A DNA stretch of 64,000 nucleotides from CBDFHV01 sp965247705 (GTDB lineage Bacteria > Pseudomonadota > Alphaproteobacteria > Rhodospirillales > CAMCUA01). A model generated the notes under the pieces. It was not told the origin of the DNA, ran no database searches, and was given only the letters and a program-made list of their open reading frames with translations. The stretch covers positions 62,001 through 126,000 of the forward strand of contig CBDFHV010000078.1 of assembly GCA_965247705.1 (NCBI GenBank), read 5' to 3'. Positions 42,199 through 53,418 of this stretch are shown here, piece after piece. The first letter of the stretch is position 1; each line of letters starts with the position of its first letter. A program made the position numbers and the translations under genes.

Positions 42199-44865
42199 AT
42201 GCAGCCGACCATAATCCGCTACATCCTTCAGTACAGCAAACGCCAGCAGATCTTCCTGCTGCTGGTAACGGCGCTGTCGTTTCCGTTCCTGTATTTTTCC
42301 CTGGAATTGCCGAAGCGGATCATCAACGAGGCCATCGGCCCCGAATCATTTGTTCCCCGCGCCTTTGTCGAACTCTTCGGTTTCCAATTGCTCGAGCTGG
42401 ATCAGCTGCCCTACCTGTTCGCCCTGTGTAGCCTGTTCCTGGCGTTGGTCCTCGTCAACGGCGGGTTCAAGTACTTCATCAACGTCTACAAGGGCCGACT
42501 GGGCGAACGCATGCTGCGGCGGCTGCGTTACGAGCTATTCGGCCGCGCCCTTCGCTTTCCCCTGCCCCACTTCCGCCGAACCTCCCAGGGCGAAATCATC
42601 TCCATGATCACGGCCGAGGTCGAGCCCCTGGGCGGTTATGTGGGCGACGTATTGGCCCTGCCCGCCTTCCAGGGCGGTACGCTGATCACCATTCTGGTGT
42701 TCTTGTTTGCCCAGAACCCCATCCTCGGCGGGGCGGCGATCGCCCTCTACCCCTTGCAGATGTACCTGATCCCGAAGCTTCAGTCGAAAGTGAACGCGCT
42801 CGGCAAGCAGCGCATCCAGGCTGTCCGCAAGACGTCGGAGCGTATCGGCGAGGTGATTTCGGGCATTCAGGAATTGCACTCCAACGACACCTCCGAATTG
42901 GAACTGGCCGACTTCTCCCATCGCATGGGCGCCATCTACGTCATCCGTTACGAGATCTACCGGCTCAAGTTCTTCATCAAGTTCCTCAACAATTTCATCG
43001 CCCAAGTGACTCCCTTCTTCTTCTTTTCCATTGGCGGCTACCTGGTGATCCAGGGCGAGCTCACCTTCGGCGCCCTAGTGGCGGTACTCAATGCCTACAA
43101 AGACCTTTCGGCGCCGTGGAAGGAGTTGCTCGCCCACTACCAAAGAAAGGAAGATGCCCGAATCAAGTACGAGCAGTTGATCGACCAGTTCCATCCCCCC
43201 GATATGCTCGACGAAAGCCTTCAGCGCGGCCATCCCGACACCGTGCCGCCCCTCGACGGCGCGGTCATCGCCACCAACCTGACGTTGGAGGAAGAGGGCG
43301 GCATCAAGATGCTGGACGGGGTCAGTTTCCGCTTCGACGGCGGCATCAGCATCGCGGTGGTGGGACCGGGAGGCGGTGGCGGCGACGGGCTGGTGCAGGT
43401 TCTCGCTCGCCTGTTGCAGCCGACCGGCGGCAGCGTCCGCATCGGCGAGCACACCCTGTCGAGCCTGCCGGAAGCCATCACCGGCCGGCGCATGGCCTAC
43501 GTCGACCAAAGCGTGCGCCTGTTCTCCGGAACCGTTCGCGACAACCTCTACTACAGCCTGAAACACCGCCCGGTGCGGGATGCCGAATATGACGAGGCGG
43601 AAGGTAAGGAACGAAGCGCATTCATTGCCGAGGCCGAGCAGTCGGGCAATACCACCAGCGACTACAACGCCGACTGGATCGACTACGATCTGGCCGGCGT
43701 CGACGGCGCGCAGGCCCTTCGCGCGCGAACCGACGACGTCCTCACCATGGTCGGCTTGCGACCGGACATCTATGCCATGGGGCTACAGGGAACGGTGGAC
43801 CCGACGGCCCGGCCGGATCTGGTGAGCAAGGTCCTGGAGGCCCGTGGCGCACTGAGGCAGCGGCTCGAGGACCCCGAGATCGGCCGCCTGGTCGAGCCCT
43901 TCGACCTCGACAGCTATAACGTCAACATGTCGGTGGCCGAGAACCTGTTGTTCGGCACGCCCATTGGCGATCGATTCGACTACGACCATCTGGCACAGAA
44001 CCCCTACATGCGGTCCGTGCTGGAGAAGGTCGGTCTCGACGAGGCCTTCCTGGTGGCCGGTCTGCGCCTGGCCAACATCATGGTGGAGTTGTTCGCCGAC
44101 CTGCCGCCGGACCATGAGTATTTCGAGCGCTACAGCTTTATCGGCGCCGACGAACTACCGGATTATCAGCAATTGGTGCGCCGCGCGGACTCCGGTGGCA
44201 GCAGCGGCTTAACGGACGACGAACGCAGTCAGCTCATGTCCCTGCCGTTCAAGCTGGTCACCGGCCGCCACCGGCTGGGCGTCATCGACGAGGGCATCCG
44301 CAAGCAAATCCTGGTGGCCCGCAAAATGTTCGCCGAGTCCATTCCCGAGGAACTGCGGGGATCGATCGCCTTCTTCGATTCGGCCGATTACAACCCCGCC
44401 GCTTCGATCCAGGACAATATCCTCTTCGGAAAGGTCGTCTACGGGCGGCGCGATGCGGCCCAGCGGGTTACCGACCTGATCCGCGACGTGGTGAAGACCA
44501 TGGACCTGGAGCAGGATATTCTTGAGGTCGGTCTGGAATCCCAGGTGGGCGTTGGCGGCAGCCGCATGAGCGTCGCCCAGGCGCAAAAGATCGGCATCGC
44601 CCGCTGCCTGCTGAAAAAACCCGACCTGATGATCGTCAACGATGCCGTCGCCGCCCTGGACCCGGCCACCCAGACGCAAATCATGGAATGCCTGTTCAAG
44701 GAGTTCGACGGCCGGGGCCTCGTATGGTTGCTCGGTCGGCCCGACCAGGCGGAACGTTTCCAACACGCGCTCGTTATGGAGAGCGGTAAGGTCGCCGAAC
44801 AGGGCTCGGTTCAGGAGTTGAACACGCCGGGCAAGAGGCTGCACGCCATGATCAACGGCGAGTAG
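42199..44865 (+). CDS. ABC-exporter-like protein with inactivated, expanded nucleotide-binding domain
   Basis: The 888-residue protein has an exporter-type membrane domain of about five or six helices over residues 15-310, then a nucleotide-binding-like domain of more than 500 residues, where about 250 is normal. Walker A reads GPGGGGGDG at residues 389-397 with no lysine. The signature is GGSRMSVAQAQK near 786 in place of LSGGQ. Walker B ends MIVNDAV without the catalytic glutamate, and the H-loop reads LLGRPDQ without histidine. The Q-loop-like segments FSGTVRDNLYY (about 442), MSVAENLLFG (about 577) and ASIQDNILFG (about 735) occur three times. ATP hydrolysis is therefore unlikely. The ATG at 42199 was preferred to TTG three codons earlier. 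Confidence 0.85.
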   Translation: MQPTIIRYILQYSKRQQIFLLLVTALSFPFLYFSLELPKRIINEAIGPESFVPRAFVELFGFQLLELDQLPYLFALCSLFLALVLVNGGFKYFINVYKGRLGERMLRRLRYELFGRALRFPLPHFRRTSQGEIISMITAEVEPLGGYVGDVLALPAFQGGTLITILVFLFAQNPILGGAAIALYPLQMYLIPKLQSKVNALGKQRIQAVRKTSERIGEVISGIQELHSNDTSELELADFSHRMGAIYVIRYEIYRLKFFIKFLNNFIAQVTPFFFFSIGGYLVIQGELTFGALVAVLNAYKDLSAPWKELLAHYQRKEDARIKYEQLIDQFHPPDMLDESLQRGHPDTVPPLDGAVIATNLTLEEEGGIKMLDGVSFRFDGGISIAVVGPGGGGGDGLVQVLARLLQPTGGSVRIGEHTLSSLPEAITGRRMAYVDQSVRLFSGTVRDNLYYSLKHRPVRDAEYDEAEGKERSAFIAEAEQSGNTTSDYNADWIDYDLAGVDGAQALRARTDDVLTMVGLRPDIYAMGLQGTVDPTARPDLVSKVLEARGALRQRLEDPEIGRLVEPFDLDSYNVNMSVAENLLFGTPIGDRFDYDHLAQNPYMRSVLEKVGLDEAFLVAGLRLANIMVELFADLPPDHEYFERYSFIGADELPDYQQLVRRADSGGSSGLTDDERSQLMSLPFKLVTGRHRLGVIDEGIRKQILVARKMFAESIPEELRGSIAFFDSADYNPAASIQDNILFGKVVYGRRDAAQRVTDLIRDVVKTMDLEQDILEVGLESQVGVGGSRMSVAQAQKIGIARCLLKKPDLMIVNDAVAALDPATQTQIMECLFKEFDGRGLVWLLGRPDQAERFQHALVMESGKVAEQGSVQELNTPGKRLHAMINGE

Positions 44866-44874
44866 GAGGTAGCC

Positions 44875-45360
44875 ATGGAATTTGGAGACGCCGTCAAACT
44901 CCTCAGGAGCATCGACCTGTTCGAGAAGGTGGATCCCGCCAAGCTCAAGCTTCTGGCCTTCGCCAGCGACTATCTCACCTTCGAGAACGGCGAAGCCCTG
45001 TGCCTCGAGGGCGACCACGCCGATACGGTCTTCATCATTGACGAAGGCGAGGTCGACGTGGTGGCCGACGTGGACGGCTCTGAAGTCGCGGTGGCCAAGA
45101 TGGGTCGTCACGCCCTGATCGGCGAAATGGCCATCTTCCGCAACACGACCCGCAGCGCCACCCTGCGCGCCCGAGGCCGTGTGGCCATCCTGAGCCTCGC
45201 CGGGGACATGTTTCTCCGCACGGTCACGGAAAATCCGGATGCCGCGCTGATGGTCATGCGAGTTCTAAGCGAGAAAATCGCCTTGGCCACGGTGCGCATC
45301 GAACACGATCAGCAGCAGATCCGGGGCCTGCAGCAGAGGGTGAACGGCGCCGAAGCCTGA
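44875..45360 (+). CDS. stand-alone cyclic-nucleotide-binding-domain protein
   Basis: The 161-residue protein is one cNMP-binding beta-roll with flanking helices and no DNA-binding or catalytic domain. LIGEMAIFRNTTRSATLRAR at residues 81-100 is the phosphate-binding cassette, with the glutamate and arginine that contact cAMP or cGMP. A C-terminal helix with QQQIRGLQQRV may form a coiled coil. It starts 9 bases after the exporter-like gene with GGAGGT upstream, so the two are co-expressed. A regulatory role on that membrane protein is the simplest reading, but it is inference. Confidence 0.88.
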   Translation: MEFGDAVKLLRSIDLFEKVDPAKLKLLAFASDYLTFENGEALCLEGDHADTVFIIDEGEVDVVADVDGSEVAVAKMGRHALIGEMAIFRNTTRSATLRARGRVAILSLAGDMFLRTVTENPDAALMVMRVLSEKIALATVRIEHDQQQIRGLQQRVNGAEA

Positions 45361-45372
45361 GCGGCGTCGCGG

Positions 45373-46635
45373 TCACTCGGCGCGGCTGGTTCGGGCCGAG
45401 TCCAGCTCCAGGACCGGGATCGATCGCGCCCGCCGCGTGAGCCCCCAAATGGCGGCCCCAAAGACGATCGCCACCCCGCCGACCAGGGGCCAGCGCAGGC
45501 CGAACCATTCCGATGCCACCCCCATGACCAGCGCGCCCATGGCCGGGGTGGCCCGAAACAGAACGATGTAGAGGCTCAGCACCCGCGCCCGCATGGCGTC
45601 GTCGACGGCGATCTGAATCAGCACCTGGCAGCCGATGGACACCGGCATCATGAAGACCCCGGCCGCGAGGGCCATGGCGGCGCCAAGCCACAGCTGATCG
45701 GTGGCGGCAAAGGCGAGGATCGCGGCGCCCATGGCCGCCATGCTGAACAGGATCAGATCGACCAGGCCCTTGGCGGAGCTTCGTTGCGCCATCCACACCG
45801 AGCCGATCACGGTGCCGATGCCGCTACTGGACGCAAGGACGGCCAGGCCGGCCGCCCCGGCCCCGAACACCCTATCGGCGATCCCCGGATACAGTTCGGC
45901 GACCGGCCGGGCGCCAAACGCGACCACGAACACCATCACCAGGGTCAGTGGAATCCCACTGTGTTGTGCGGTGTAGCGTAGGCCGGCCTTGAGACGCTCC
46001 AGCAAGGACTCGGTGGAGACCTTGCGCGTGACCTCCCGGATCGGGCGCACCCCGCGCATCAGCACGAGGAATGCGACGTTGGACAGGACGTGAACGACGA
46101 AGGCCAATGCCACGTGCCCGTGTACGATCACCAGGCCGCACAAGGCGGGTCCGGCGAACCGGGCGAGGCTGAAGCTCAGGGGTGACCAGGCAATCGCCGC
46201 GGACAGTTGGGCCGGTTCGACCAGACTGGGGATGACGGCTATTTGGGCCGGCTGGGCCAGAGCCGAAAACAAACCCATGAAGAAGGCGAACAGGACCAGG
46301 GCCTCGGGCGTTATCAGGCCGAGGAAGGTGAACCCCGCCAGCACGGCGGCCTGCAGCATGATCAACGACTGGAAGAGACGGATCAGGAGGAGGCAGTCCC
46401 GGCGGTCCGCCAGGTCGCCGGCATAGGGCGCGAACAGGGCGATGGGCGCCAGGTCGGCGAAGGCCAGTGCCCCCAGCCACGCCCCCGATTGGGTGAGTTC
46501 CCACATCAGCCAGCCGGCGGCCACCCGCTGCATCCAGAAACCGACGTAGACGATCGTGTGGGCCACGGTGAAGACACCGTAGACGGGCCCGTCGAAGACT
46601 CGGCCGACGGGCCCAAGGCGCGACAGGAGACTCAC
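45373..46635 (-). CDS. MFS exporter (EntS-like), second of tandem pair
   Basis: The 420-residue protein has about twelve helices. MWELTQSGAWLGALAFADLAPIALFAPYAGDLADRRD is the EntS-type motif A region, and RARVLSLYIVLFRATPAMGALVMGVASEWFGLRWPLVGG is the late family block. Both occur in its upstream paralogue. The GTG start overlaps that gene's stop by four bases. EntS-type carriers export siderophores or other hydrophobic compounds; the substrate here is unknown. It is convergent with the cNMP-binding gene, only 12 bases away. Confidence 0.82.
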   Translation of the reverse strand: MSLLSRLGPVGRVFDGPVYGVFTVAHTIVYVGFWMQRVAAGWLMWELTQSGAWLGALAFADLAPIALFAPYAGDLADRRDCLLLIRLFQSLIMLQAAVLAGFTFLGLITPEALVLFAFFMGLFSALAQPAQIAVIPSLVEPAQLSAAIAWSPLSFSLARFAGPALCGLVIVHGHVALAFVVHVLSNVAFLVLMRGVRPIREVTRKVSTESLLERLKAGLRYTAQHSGIPLTLVMVFVVAFGARPVAELYPGIADRVFGAGAAGLAVLASSSGIGTVIGSVWMAQRSSAKGLVDLILFSMAAMGAAILAFAATDQLWLGAAMALAAGVFMMPVSIGCQVLIQIAVDDAMRARVLSLYIVLFRATPAMGALVMGVASEWFGLRWPLVGGVAIVFGAAIWGLTRRARSIPVLELDSARTSRAE

Positions 46636-47882
46636 GGCCGGCCGTCGCCTTCCAGGGCCGCGACGACCCGATGACGCCGGGCGAACATCCAGGCAAGGGC
46701 GGCGAAGGTGACGGCGACCCCGCCGACCACCGGCCAGCGCAGGCCCAAATACGCCGACGCCGCCCCCATCAAGAGCGCCCCGATCGCCGGCGTGGCGCGG
46801 AACAGCACCACGTAGAGGCTCATCACCCGGCCCCGCATGGCGGGGTCCACCGAAGACTGAATCAGGGTCTGGGTCGACACCGCGGCCGGGGTCATGGCGG
46901 CGCCCGCGATGGCAACGGCCGGCAGGGCAATCCACATCATATCGGTGGCCGCGAAGGCCATGGTCGAAACGACGGCGACCGCCACCGCGACCAGCAACAG
47001 GAACACCAGACCGCCGCCGCCCGTGCGTCCCGCCACCCAGATCGCCCCGGCCACGGAACCCAGGCCGACGGCGGCGGTCAGCATGGCCAGTCCCTCGGGG
47101 CCGGTGCGGAACACTGCCTCGGCGAAACCGGGAAACAGGTCGATGACCGGCCGGCAGCCGAAGGCCGTGGCCGACATCAGCAACAGCACCGGCGCGATGC
47201 CCTTGTGGCGCAAGCCGTAGTTGAGCCCCTCGGCGAGGTTGGCGAGAACGCCGCCCTTTCGCCGGGCAGCATCGTCCTGGGCAGCATGCAGTCGCACCCG
47301 TGCCATGGCCAATAGAAACAGGAGGAACGCCACCGCGTTGACGGCGAAGGTGGCTGATACGTCGCCGGTGGTGATCAGCACCCCGGCCAGGGCCGGCCCG
47401 ATGAACTGGGCGCTGTTATAGGACAGGGACCCGATGGCGATGGCCGCCGGCAGATTCTCCTTGGGCACCAGCAGCGGCACCAGGGCGAGGCGCGCCGGCT
47501 GGTTCAAGGCGGAAAAGAACCCGCCCAGGGCGACCAGAACCGTCAACCATTCGACGGTGATCCATCCGCCGGCGGTCATGATGAAGAGGCCCGCGGCCTG
47601 GGCCGCCGCGAGCACCGTGGATACCCGGATCATGCGAACCGGACTCAGGCGGTCCGACAGGGCGCCGGCCACGGGCGCGAAGACCACCAAGGGAAACATG
47701 TTGGCGAATGCCATGGCCCCGAGCCAGGCCCCCGATTCGGTCAGTTGCCAGGTGAGCCACCCGACTCCCAGGCGCTGCACCCACATGCCGATCAGCGACG
47801 CGGCGTTGCCCGCCGCGTAGGACGCGAACGTGCCGTTGCCCAATGCGCGGGCGATGTTGCCGAAGCCGGAGGTGGATGCCAT
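46632..47882 (-). CDS. MFS exporter (EntS-like), first of tandem pair
   Basis: The 416-residue protein has about twelve helices with GVGWLTWQLTESGAWLGAMAFANMFPLVVFAPVAGALSDRL and RGRVMSLYVVLFRATPAIGALLMGAASAYLGLRWPVVGG. These align without gaps to the downstream paralogue. The ATG at 47882 (MASTSGFG) and one at 47909 are both possible and neither has a good ribosome site. It is divergent from mnmA. The transported compound is unknown. Confidence 0.82.
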   Translation of the reverse strand: MASTSGFGNIARALGNGTFASYAAGNAASLIGMWVQRLGVGWLTWQLTESGAWLGAMAFANMFPLVVFAPVAGALSDRLSPVRMIRVSTVLAAAQAAGLFIMTAGGWITVEWLTVLVALGGFFSALNQPARLALVPLLVPKENLPAAIAIGSLSYNSAQFIGPALAGVLITTGDVSATFAVNAVAFLLFLLAMARVRLHAAQDDAARRKGGVLANLAEGLNYGLRHKGIAPVLLLMSATAFGCRPVIDLFPGFAEAVFRTGPEGLAMLTAAVGLGSVAGAIWVAGRTGGGGLVFLLLVAVAVAVVSTMAFAATDMMWIALPAVAIAGAAMTPAAVSTQTLIQSSVDPAMRGRVMSLYVVLFRATPAIGALLMGAASAYLGLRWPVVGGVAVTFAALAWMFARRHRVVAALEGDGRP

Positions 47883-47988
47883 GGAACGAGTCGTCGGAAG
47901 GGCCGTCATCCTAGGCGCAAATGGCCCGGACGCGAACCGTTCCAGAAAATGAGGTGAAAAGACGTGTCCGCCCCGTATATTGCGGGCC

Positions 47989-49128
47989 ATGAACACATCC
48001 TCCACATCCCCCGTTCCCACCGCGGCCACGCGGGGCCGGGTCGTCGTCGCCATGTCCGGCGGCGTCGACAGCGCCACCTGCGCCGCCCTGATGAAGGATG
48101 CCGGCCACGACGTGGTCGGCGTCACGCTGCAGCTTTACGACCACGGCCGGGCCGTCAACCGCCCGGGGAGTTGCTGCGCCGGCCAGGATATCCACGATGC
48201 GCGCCGGGTGGCCGATGCGCTGGACATCCCCCATTACGTGTTGGACTACGAGCGGAAGTTCCGCCAGGCGGTGATCGACGACTTCGCCGACAGCTACCTG
48301 CGGGGCGAGACCCCCATCCCCTGCGTGCGCTGCAATCAGACGGTCAAGTTCCGCGATCTGCTGGCGGTGGCCGACGACTTGGAGGCCGAGGCCCTGGTCA
48401 CCGGACACTATGTGCGGCGCCTCGACGGCCCCCGGGGTCCGGAGCTGCACCGGGCTCGCGATACGGACCGGGATCAGAGTTATTTCCTTTTCGCCACCAC
48501 CCGGGCGCAGTTATCGCGCCTGCGGTTTCCCTTGGGCGACCGGCCCAAGGCGGAGACCCGGGCCCTGGCCGAGCGCTTCGGCCTGCCGGTGGCCAACAAG
48601 CCGGACAGCCAGGATATCTGTTTCGTGCCCGATGGGGACTACGGGCGCACGGTGGCCAAACTGCGCCCCGACGCCTTCGCCCCCGGCGAGATCGTCGCCG
48701 AGGACGGGCGGGTCCTGGGCGAGCACGGCGGGGTCGCCTTCTTCACCGTCGGCCAGCGCCGCGGCATTGGCATCGCGGCGCCCGATCCCCTCTACGTGCT
48801 GCGTCTGGAGCCGGACACCAACCGGGTGGTCGTTGGCCCCCGGTCGGCGCTCCTCAAGGATCGCCTGGCGGTCCAGGAGGTCAACTGGCTCGGCGACGAA
48901 TCCCTGGCCGGGGACATCGCGGTCTCGGTCAAGCTGCGCTCCGCCATGCCGCCGGCACCGGCCGTGGTGCATCCCAAGGCGGAGGGACGGGCTCGTATTA
49001 CTTTGGACCAGCCCCAGGCCGGCATCGCGCCGGGCCAAGCCTGCGTCTTTTACGATGGCGACCGGGTACTCGGCGGCGGCTGGATCGAACGGGACGACGA
49101 GACGGAAGGTGTCCGGCCGGCGGCCTGA
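47989..49128 (+). CDS. mnmA: tRNA-specific 2-thiouridylase
   Basis: MnmA puts sulfur on the wobble uridine of Glu, Gln and Lys tRNAs. The PP-loop AMSGGVDSATCAAL is at residues 21-34. The first catalytic cysteine lies in TPIPCVRCNQTVKF and the second in NKPDSQDICFVPDGDY. FFTVGQRRGIGI and the C-terminal beta barrel are complete. The length of 379 is usual. It is divergent from the MFS gene and faces the Atm1-type gene across a composite repeat. Confidence 0.95.
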   Translation: MNTSSTSPVPTAATRGRVVVAMSGGVDSATCAALMKDAGHDVVGVTLQLYDHGRAVNRPGSCCAGQDIHDARRVADALDIPHYVLDYERKFRQAVIDDFADSYLRGETPIPCVRCNQTVKFRDLLAVADDLEAEALVTGHYVRRLDGPRGPELHRARDTDRDQSYFLFATTRAQLSRLRFPLGDRPKAETRALAERFGLPVANKPDSQDICFVPDGDYGRTVAKLRPDAFAPGEIVAEDGRVLGEHGGVAFFTVGQRRGIGIAAPDPLYVLRLEPDTNRVVVGPRSALLKDRLAVQEVNWLGDESLAGDIAVSVKLRSAMPPAPAVVHPKAEGRARITLDQPQAGIAPGQACVFYDGDRVLGGGWIERDDETEGVRPAA

Positions 49129-49154
49129 GGGTCCTTTCTCGCCCCCCGCCCTAT

Positions 49155-49318
49155 CGTCACCCCCGCCTGCGCGCCTGTGAAGACTTCGTCACCCCGGCGA
49201 AGGCCGGGGTCCAGGGAAGCCAGCAACGAGTTGAAAAGTATGGGTTCCCGCCTTCGCGGGAACGGCGAGTGGGACAACCCCTATCGATTTCTTCACAGGC
49301 TCGGAGGCGGGGGTGACG
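49155..49318. repeat. composite nested inverted repeat between mnmA and the Atm1-type gene
   Basis: The outer arms, 29 bases each (49155-49183 and 49290-49318), match with two mismatches. Inside are two perfect hairpins, CCCCGGC/GCCGGGG around GAAG at 49192-49209, and TTCCCGC/GCGGGAA around CTTC at 49245-49262. From memory these inner sequences resemble dispersed repeats found in many proteobacterial genomes. The element sits between two convergent genes and could end transcription from both sides. Confidence 0.75.
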
Positions 49319-49329
49319 ATTGGGGGACC

Positions 49330-51186
<1,857 letters not shown>

Positions 51187-51314
51187 GGCGCGTTCATGGG
51201 CTTGGGGAGAAGGAGGGAAGCCGCGGCATCGGCTGAATATAGGCTTGGCCCGGCGCCGATGCCACGCCGGTCAAGGCCTCGACCAATTCCTTGATGTGGA
51301 TCACGGGCGGTTGG

Positions 51315-53399
51315 TCAGGCGCCGATCATGGCGCGCCATTCGGCCTCATCGACGGTGCGCAGGCCCAGTTCCCGGGCCTTCTTCGCCTTGGAGCCCGCAT
51401 CGGCCCCGACCACGACCAGGTCGGATTTCTTGGACACCGAACCGGCGACCTTGGCGCCCATGGACTCGGCCCGGGCCTTGGCCTCGCCGCGGCTCATGCT
51501 TTCCAGGGAACCGGTGAACACGACCGTCAGGCCGGCCAGGGGCGAGTCGGCGGTCTCCGGGGCCGCGAAGTCCTCGACCTCCAGTTCCCCGGCCAGATCG
51601 TCGAGGACTTGCCGATTGTGGTCCTCGGCCATGAAGGCAAGGATGTCGTCGGCCACCAAGGGGCCGATGCCGTCGATATTGACCAGGTCGCGGTAGACTT
51701 CGGTGTCCCGGTCTTCGGCCAATCCCATGGCTTCGCGCCAGGCGGCCATGGATCCGTACTGCCGTGCCAGCAGCCGGGCGGTGGCCTGCCCCACCTGGCG
51801 AATGCCGAGGGCGTAGATGAAACGCTCCAGGGAGATGCGCCGGCGATCCTCCGCCGCCTTCAACAGGTTCTCCACCGACTTGTCGCCCCAGCCTTCCCGG
51901 TTCTCGATGTCTTTGGCGTGTCGGCCCAGGCGGAAGATGTCGCCCGGCGTCTTGATCAGGCCATCGGCCCAGAAGGCGGCGATGTGCTTGCCCCCCAGGC
52001 CCTCGATGTCGAAAGCGTCGCGGGAAACAAAATGCTTCAGACGCTCCACTGCCTGGGCCTCGCAGATCAGCCCGCCGGTGCAGCGCCGCGCCGCTTCCCC
52101 CTCGTCGCGCTGGGCCAGGCTGCCGCATACCGGGCAGGTTTGGGGAAACACATAGGGTTTGCTGTCTCGGGGCCGCGCCGCCGCCACCACGGAAACCACT
52201 TGGGGAATGACGTCGCCGGCCCGCTGGACGACCACGGTATCGCCCTCGCGGACGTCCTTGCGCTCGATCTCGTCCTCGTTGTGCAGGGTGGCGCGGGAGA
52301 CCACCACCCCGCCCACGGTCACCGGCTCCAGTTCGGCGACGGGGGTGAGGGTGCCGGTGCGGCCCACCTGAATGGTGATCTCCTTCAGACGGGTACGCGC
52401 CTGTTCGGCCGGAAACTTGTGGGCCACGGCCCAGCGTGGGGCACGGCTGACCTGCCCCAGCCGTTCCTGGTAGTCGACCCGGTTCACCTTGTAGACGATC
52501 CCGTCGATGTCGTAGTCGAGGTCGTATCGCCGGTCCGCCAATTCCTCGTAGAAGGCCAAGGCTTCGTCGATGGTCGCGCACAGCTTGGCCAGGGGGTTGA
52601 TCGGTAAGCCCCAGGCCTTCAGTTGCTGCAGGAACTCCCACTGGGTGGACCACGTGGGCTCGCTGACCTCACCCCATCCATAGGCGAACAGGCTCAACGG
52701 CCGCGCCGCCGTGATCGCCGTATCCAACTGCCGCAGGGAGCCGGCGGCGGCATTGCGGGGATTGGCGAAAACCTTGGCCTCGGCATTCTCCTGGCGCTTG
52801 TTGAGGTCGGCGAAGTCCCGCTTGGTCATGTAGACCTCGCCCCGCACCTCGAGCGCCGCCGGCGCCCTCTCCAGCCGCTGGGGAAGGGCACGCAAGGTGC
52901 GCAGGTTGGCGGTGACGTCTTCGCCCTCCCCACCGTCGCCCCGGGTGGCGCCGGTGACCAGTCGCCCGCCTTCGTAGCGGAGCGAGATGGAGAGGCCATC
53001 GATCTTGGGTTCGGCCGCAAGTTCCAGGACCGACTCGGGATCGTCCGACAGTTCCTTGAGGAAGCGGCGGATGCCGGCCACGAACTCCCGCAGGTCCTCT
53101 TCCCCGAAGGCGTTGGCGAGAGACAGCATGGGCCGGGCGTGAACCACCTTGCGAAACCCGGCGGAGGGCGCGGCGCCAACCTGGCGGCTGGGACTGTCTG
53201 GGCGCACCAGGTCCGGGAAGCGGGCTTCCAAGGCATCGTTGCGCTGACGCAGGGCATCGTATTCCCCGTCGCTGATAATGGGGGCATCTTCCTGGTGATA
53301 GGCCTTGTCGTGACGGGCGATCTCCGCCGCCAGGAATTCCAGCTCCCGGGCCGCTTCATCGCGGATGAGCGACTCCACCATCCGTTGCCGTTCGGTCAT
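51315..53399 (-). CDS. ligA: NAD-dependent DNA ligase
   Basis: LigA seals nicks in replication and repair using NAD. The 694-residue protein has the Ia domain with KAYHQEDAPIISDGEYD and the adenylation lysine in EPKIDGLSIS near residue 132. It then has the OB-fold, a four-cysteine zinc finger beginning CPVCGSLAQ, the helix-hairpin-helix repeats and a C-terminal BRCT domain (LAGLTVVFTGSLESMSR). The ATG at 53399 has GAGGATC upstream. It follows recN with about 20 bases between. Confidence 0.95.
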   Translation of the reverse strand: MTERQRMVESLIRDEAARELEFLAAEIARHDKAYHQEDAPIISDGEYDALRQRNDALEARFPDLVRPDSPSRQVGAAPSAGFRKVVHARPMLSLANAFGEEDLREFVAGIRRFLKELSDDPESVLELAAEPKIDGLSISLRYEGGRLVTGATRGDGGEGEDVTANLRTLRALPQRLERAPAALEVRGEVYMTKRDFADLNKRQENAEAKVFANPRNAAAGSLRQLDTAITAARPLSLFAYGWGEVSEPTWSTQWEFLQQLKAWGLPINPLAKLCATIDEALAFYEELADRRYDLDYDIDGIVYKVNRVDYQERLGQVSRAPRWAVAHKFPAEQARTRLKEITIQVGRTGTLTPVAELEPVTVGGVVVSRATLHNEDEIERKDVREGDTVVVQRAGDVIPQVVSVVAAARPRDSKPYVFPQTCPVCGSLAQRDEGEAARRCTGGLICEAQAVERLKHFVSRDAFDIEGLGGKHIAAFWADGLIKTPGDIFRLGRHAKDIENREGWGDKSVENLLKAAEDRRRISLERFIYALGIRQVGQATARLLARQYGSMAAWREAMGLAEDRDTEVYRDLVNIDGIGPLVADDILAFMAEDHNRQVLDDLAGELEVEDFAAPETADSPLAGLTVVFTGSLESMSRGEAKARAESMGAKVAGSVSKKSDLVVVGADAGSKAKKARELGLRTVDEAEWRAMIGA

Positions 53400-53418
53400 G
53401 TGATCCTCGTTCACGGTT

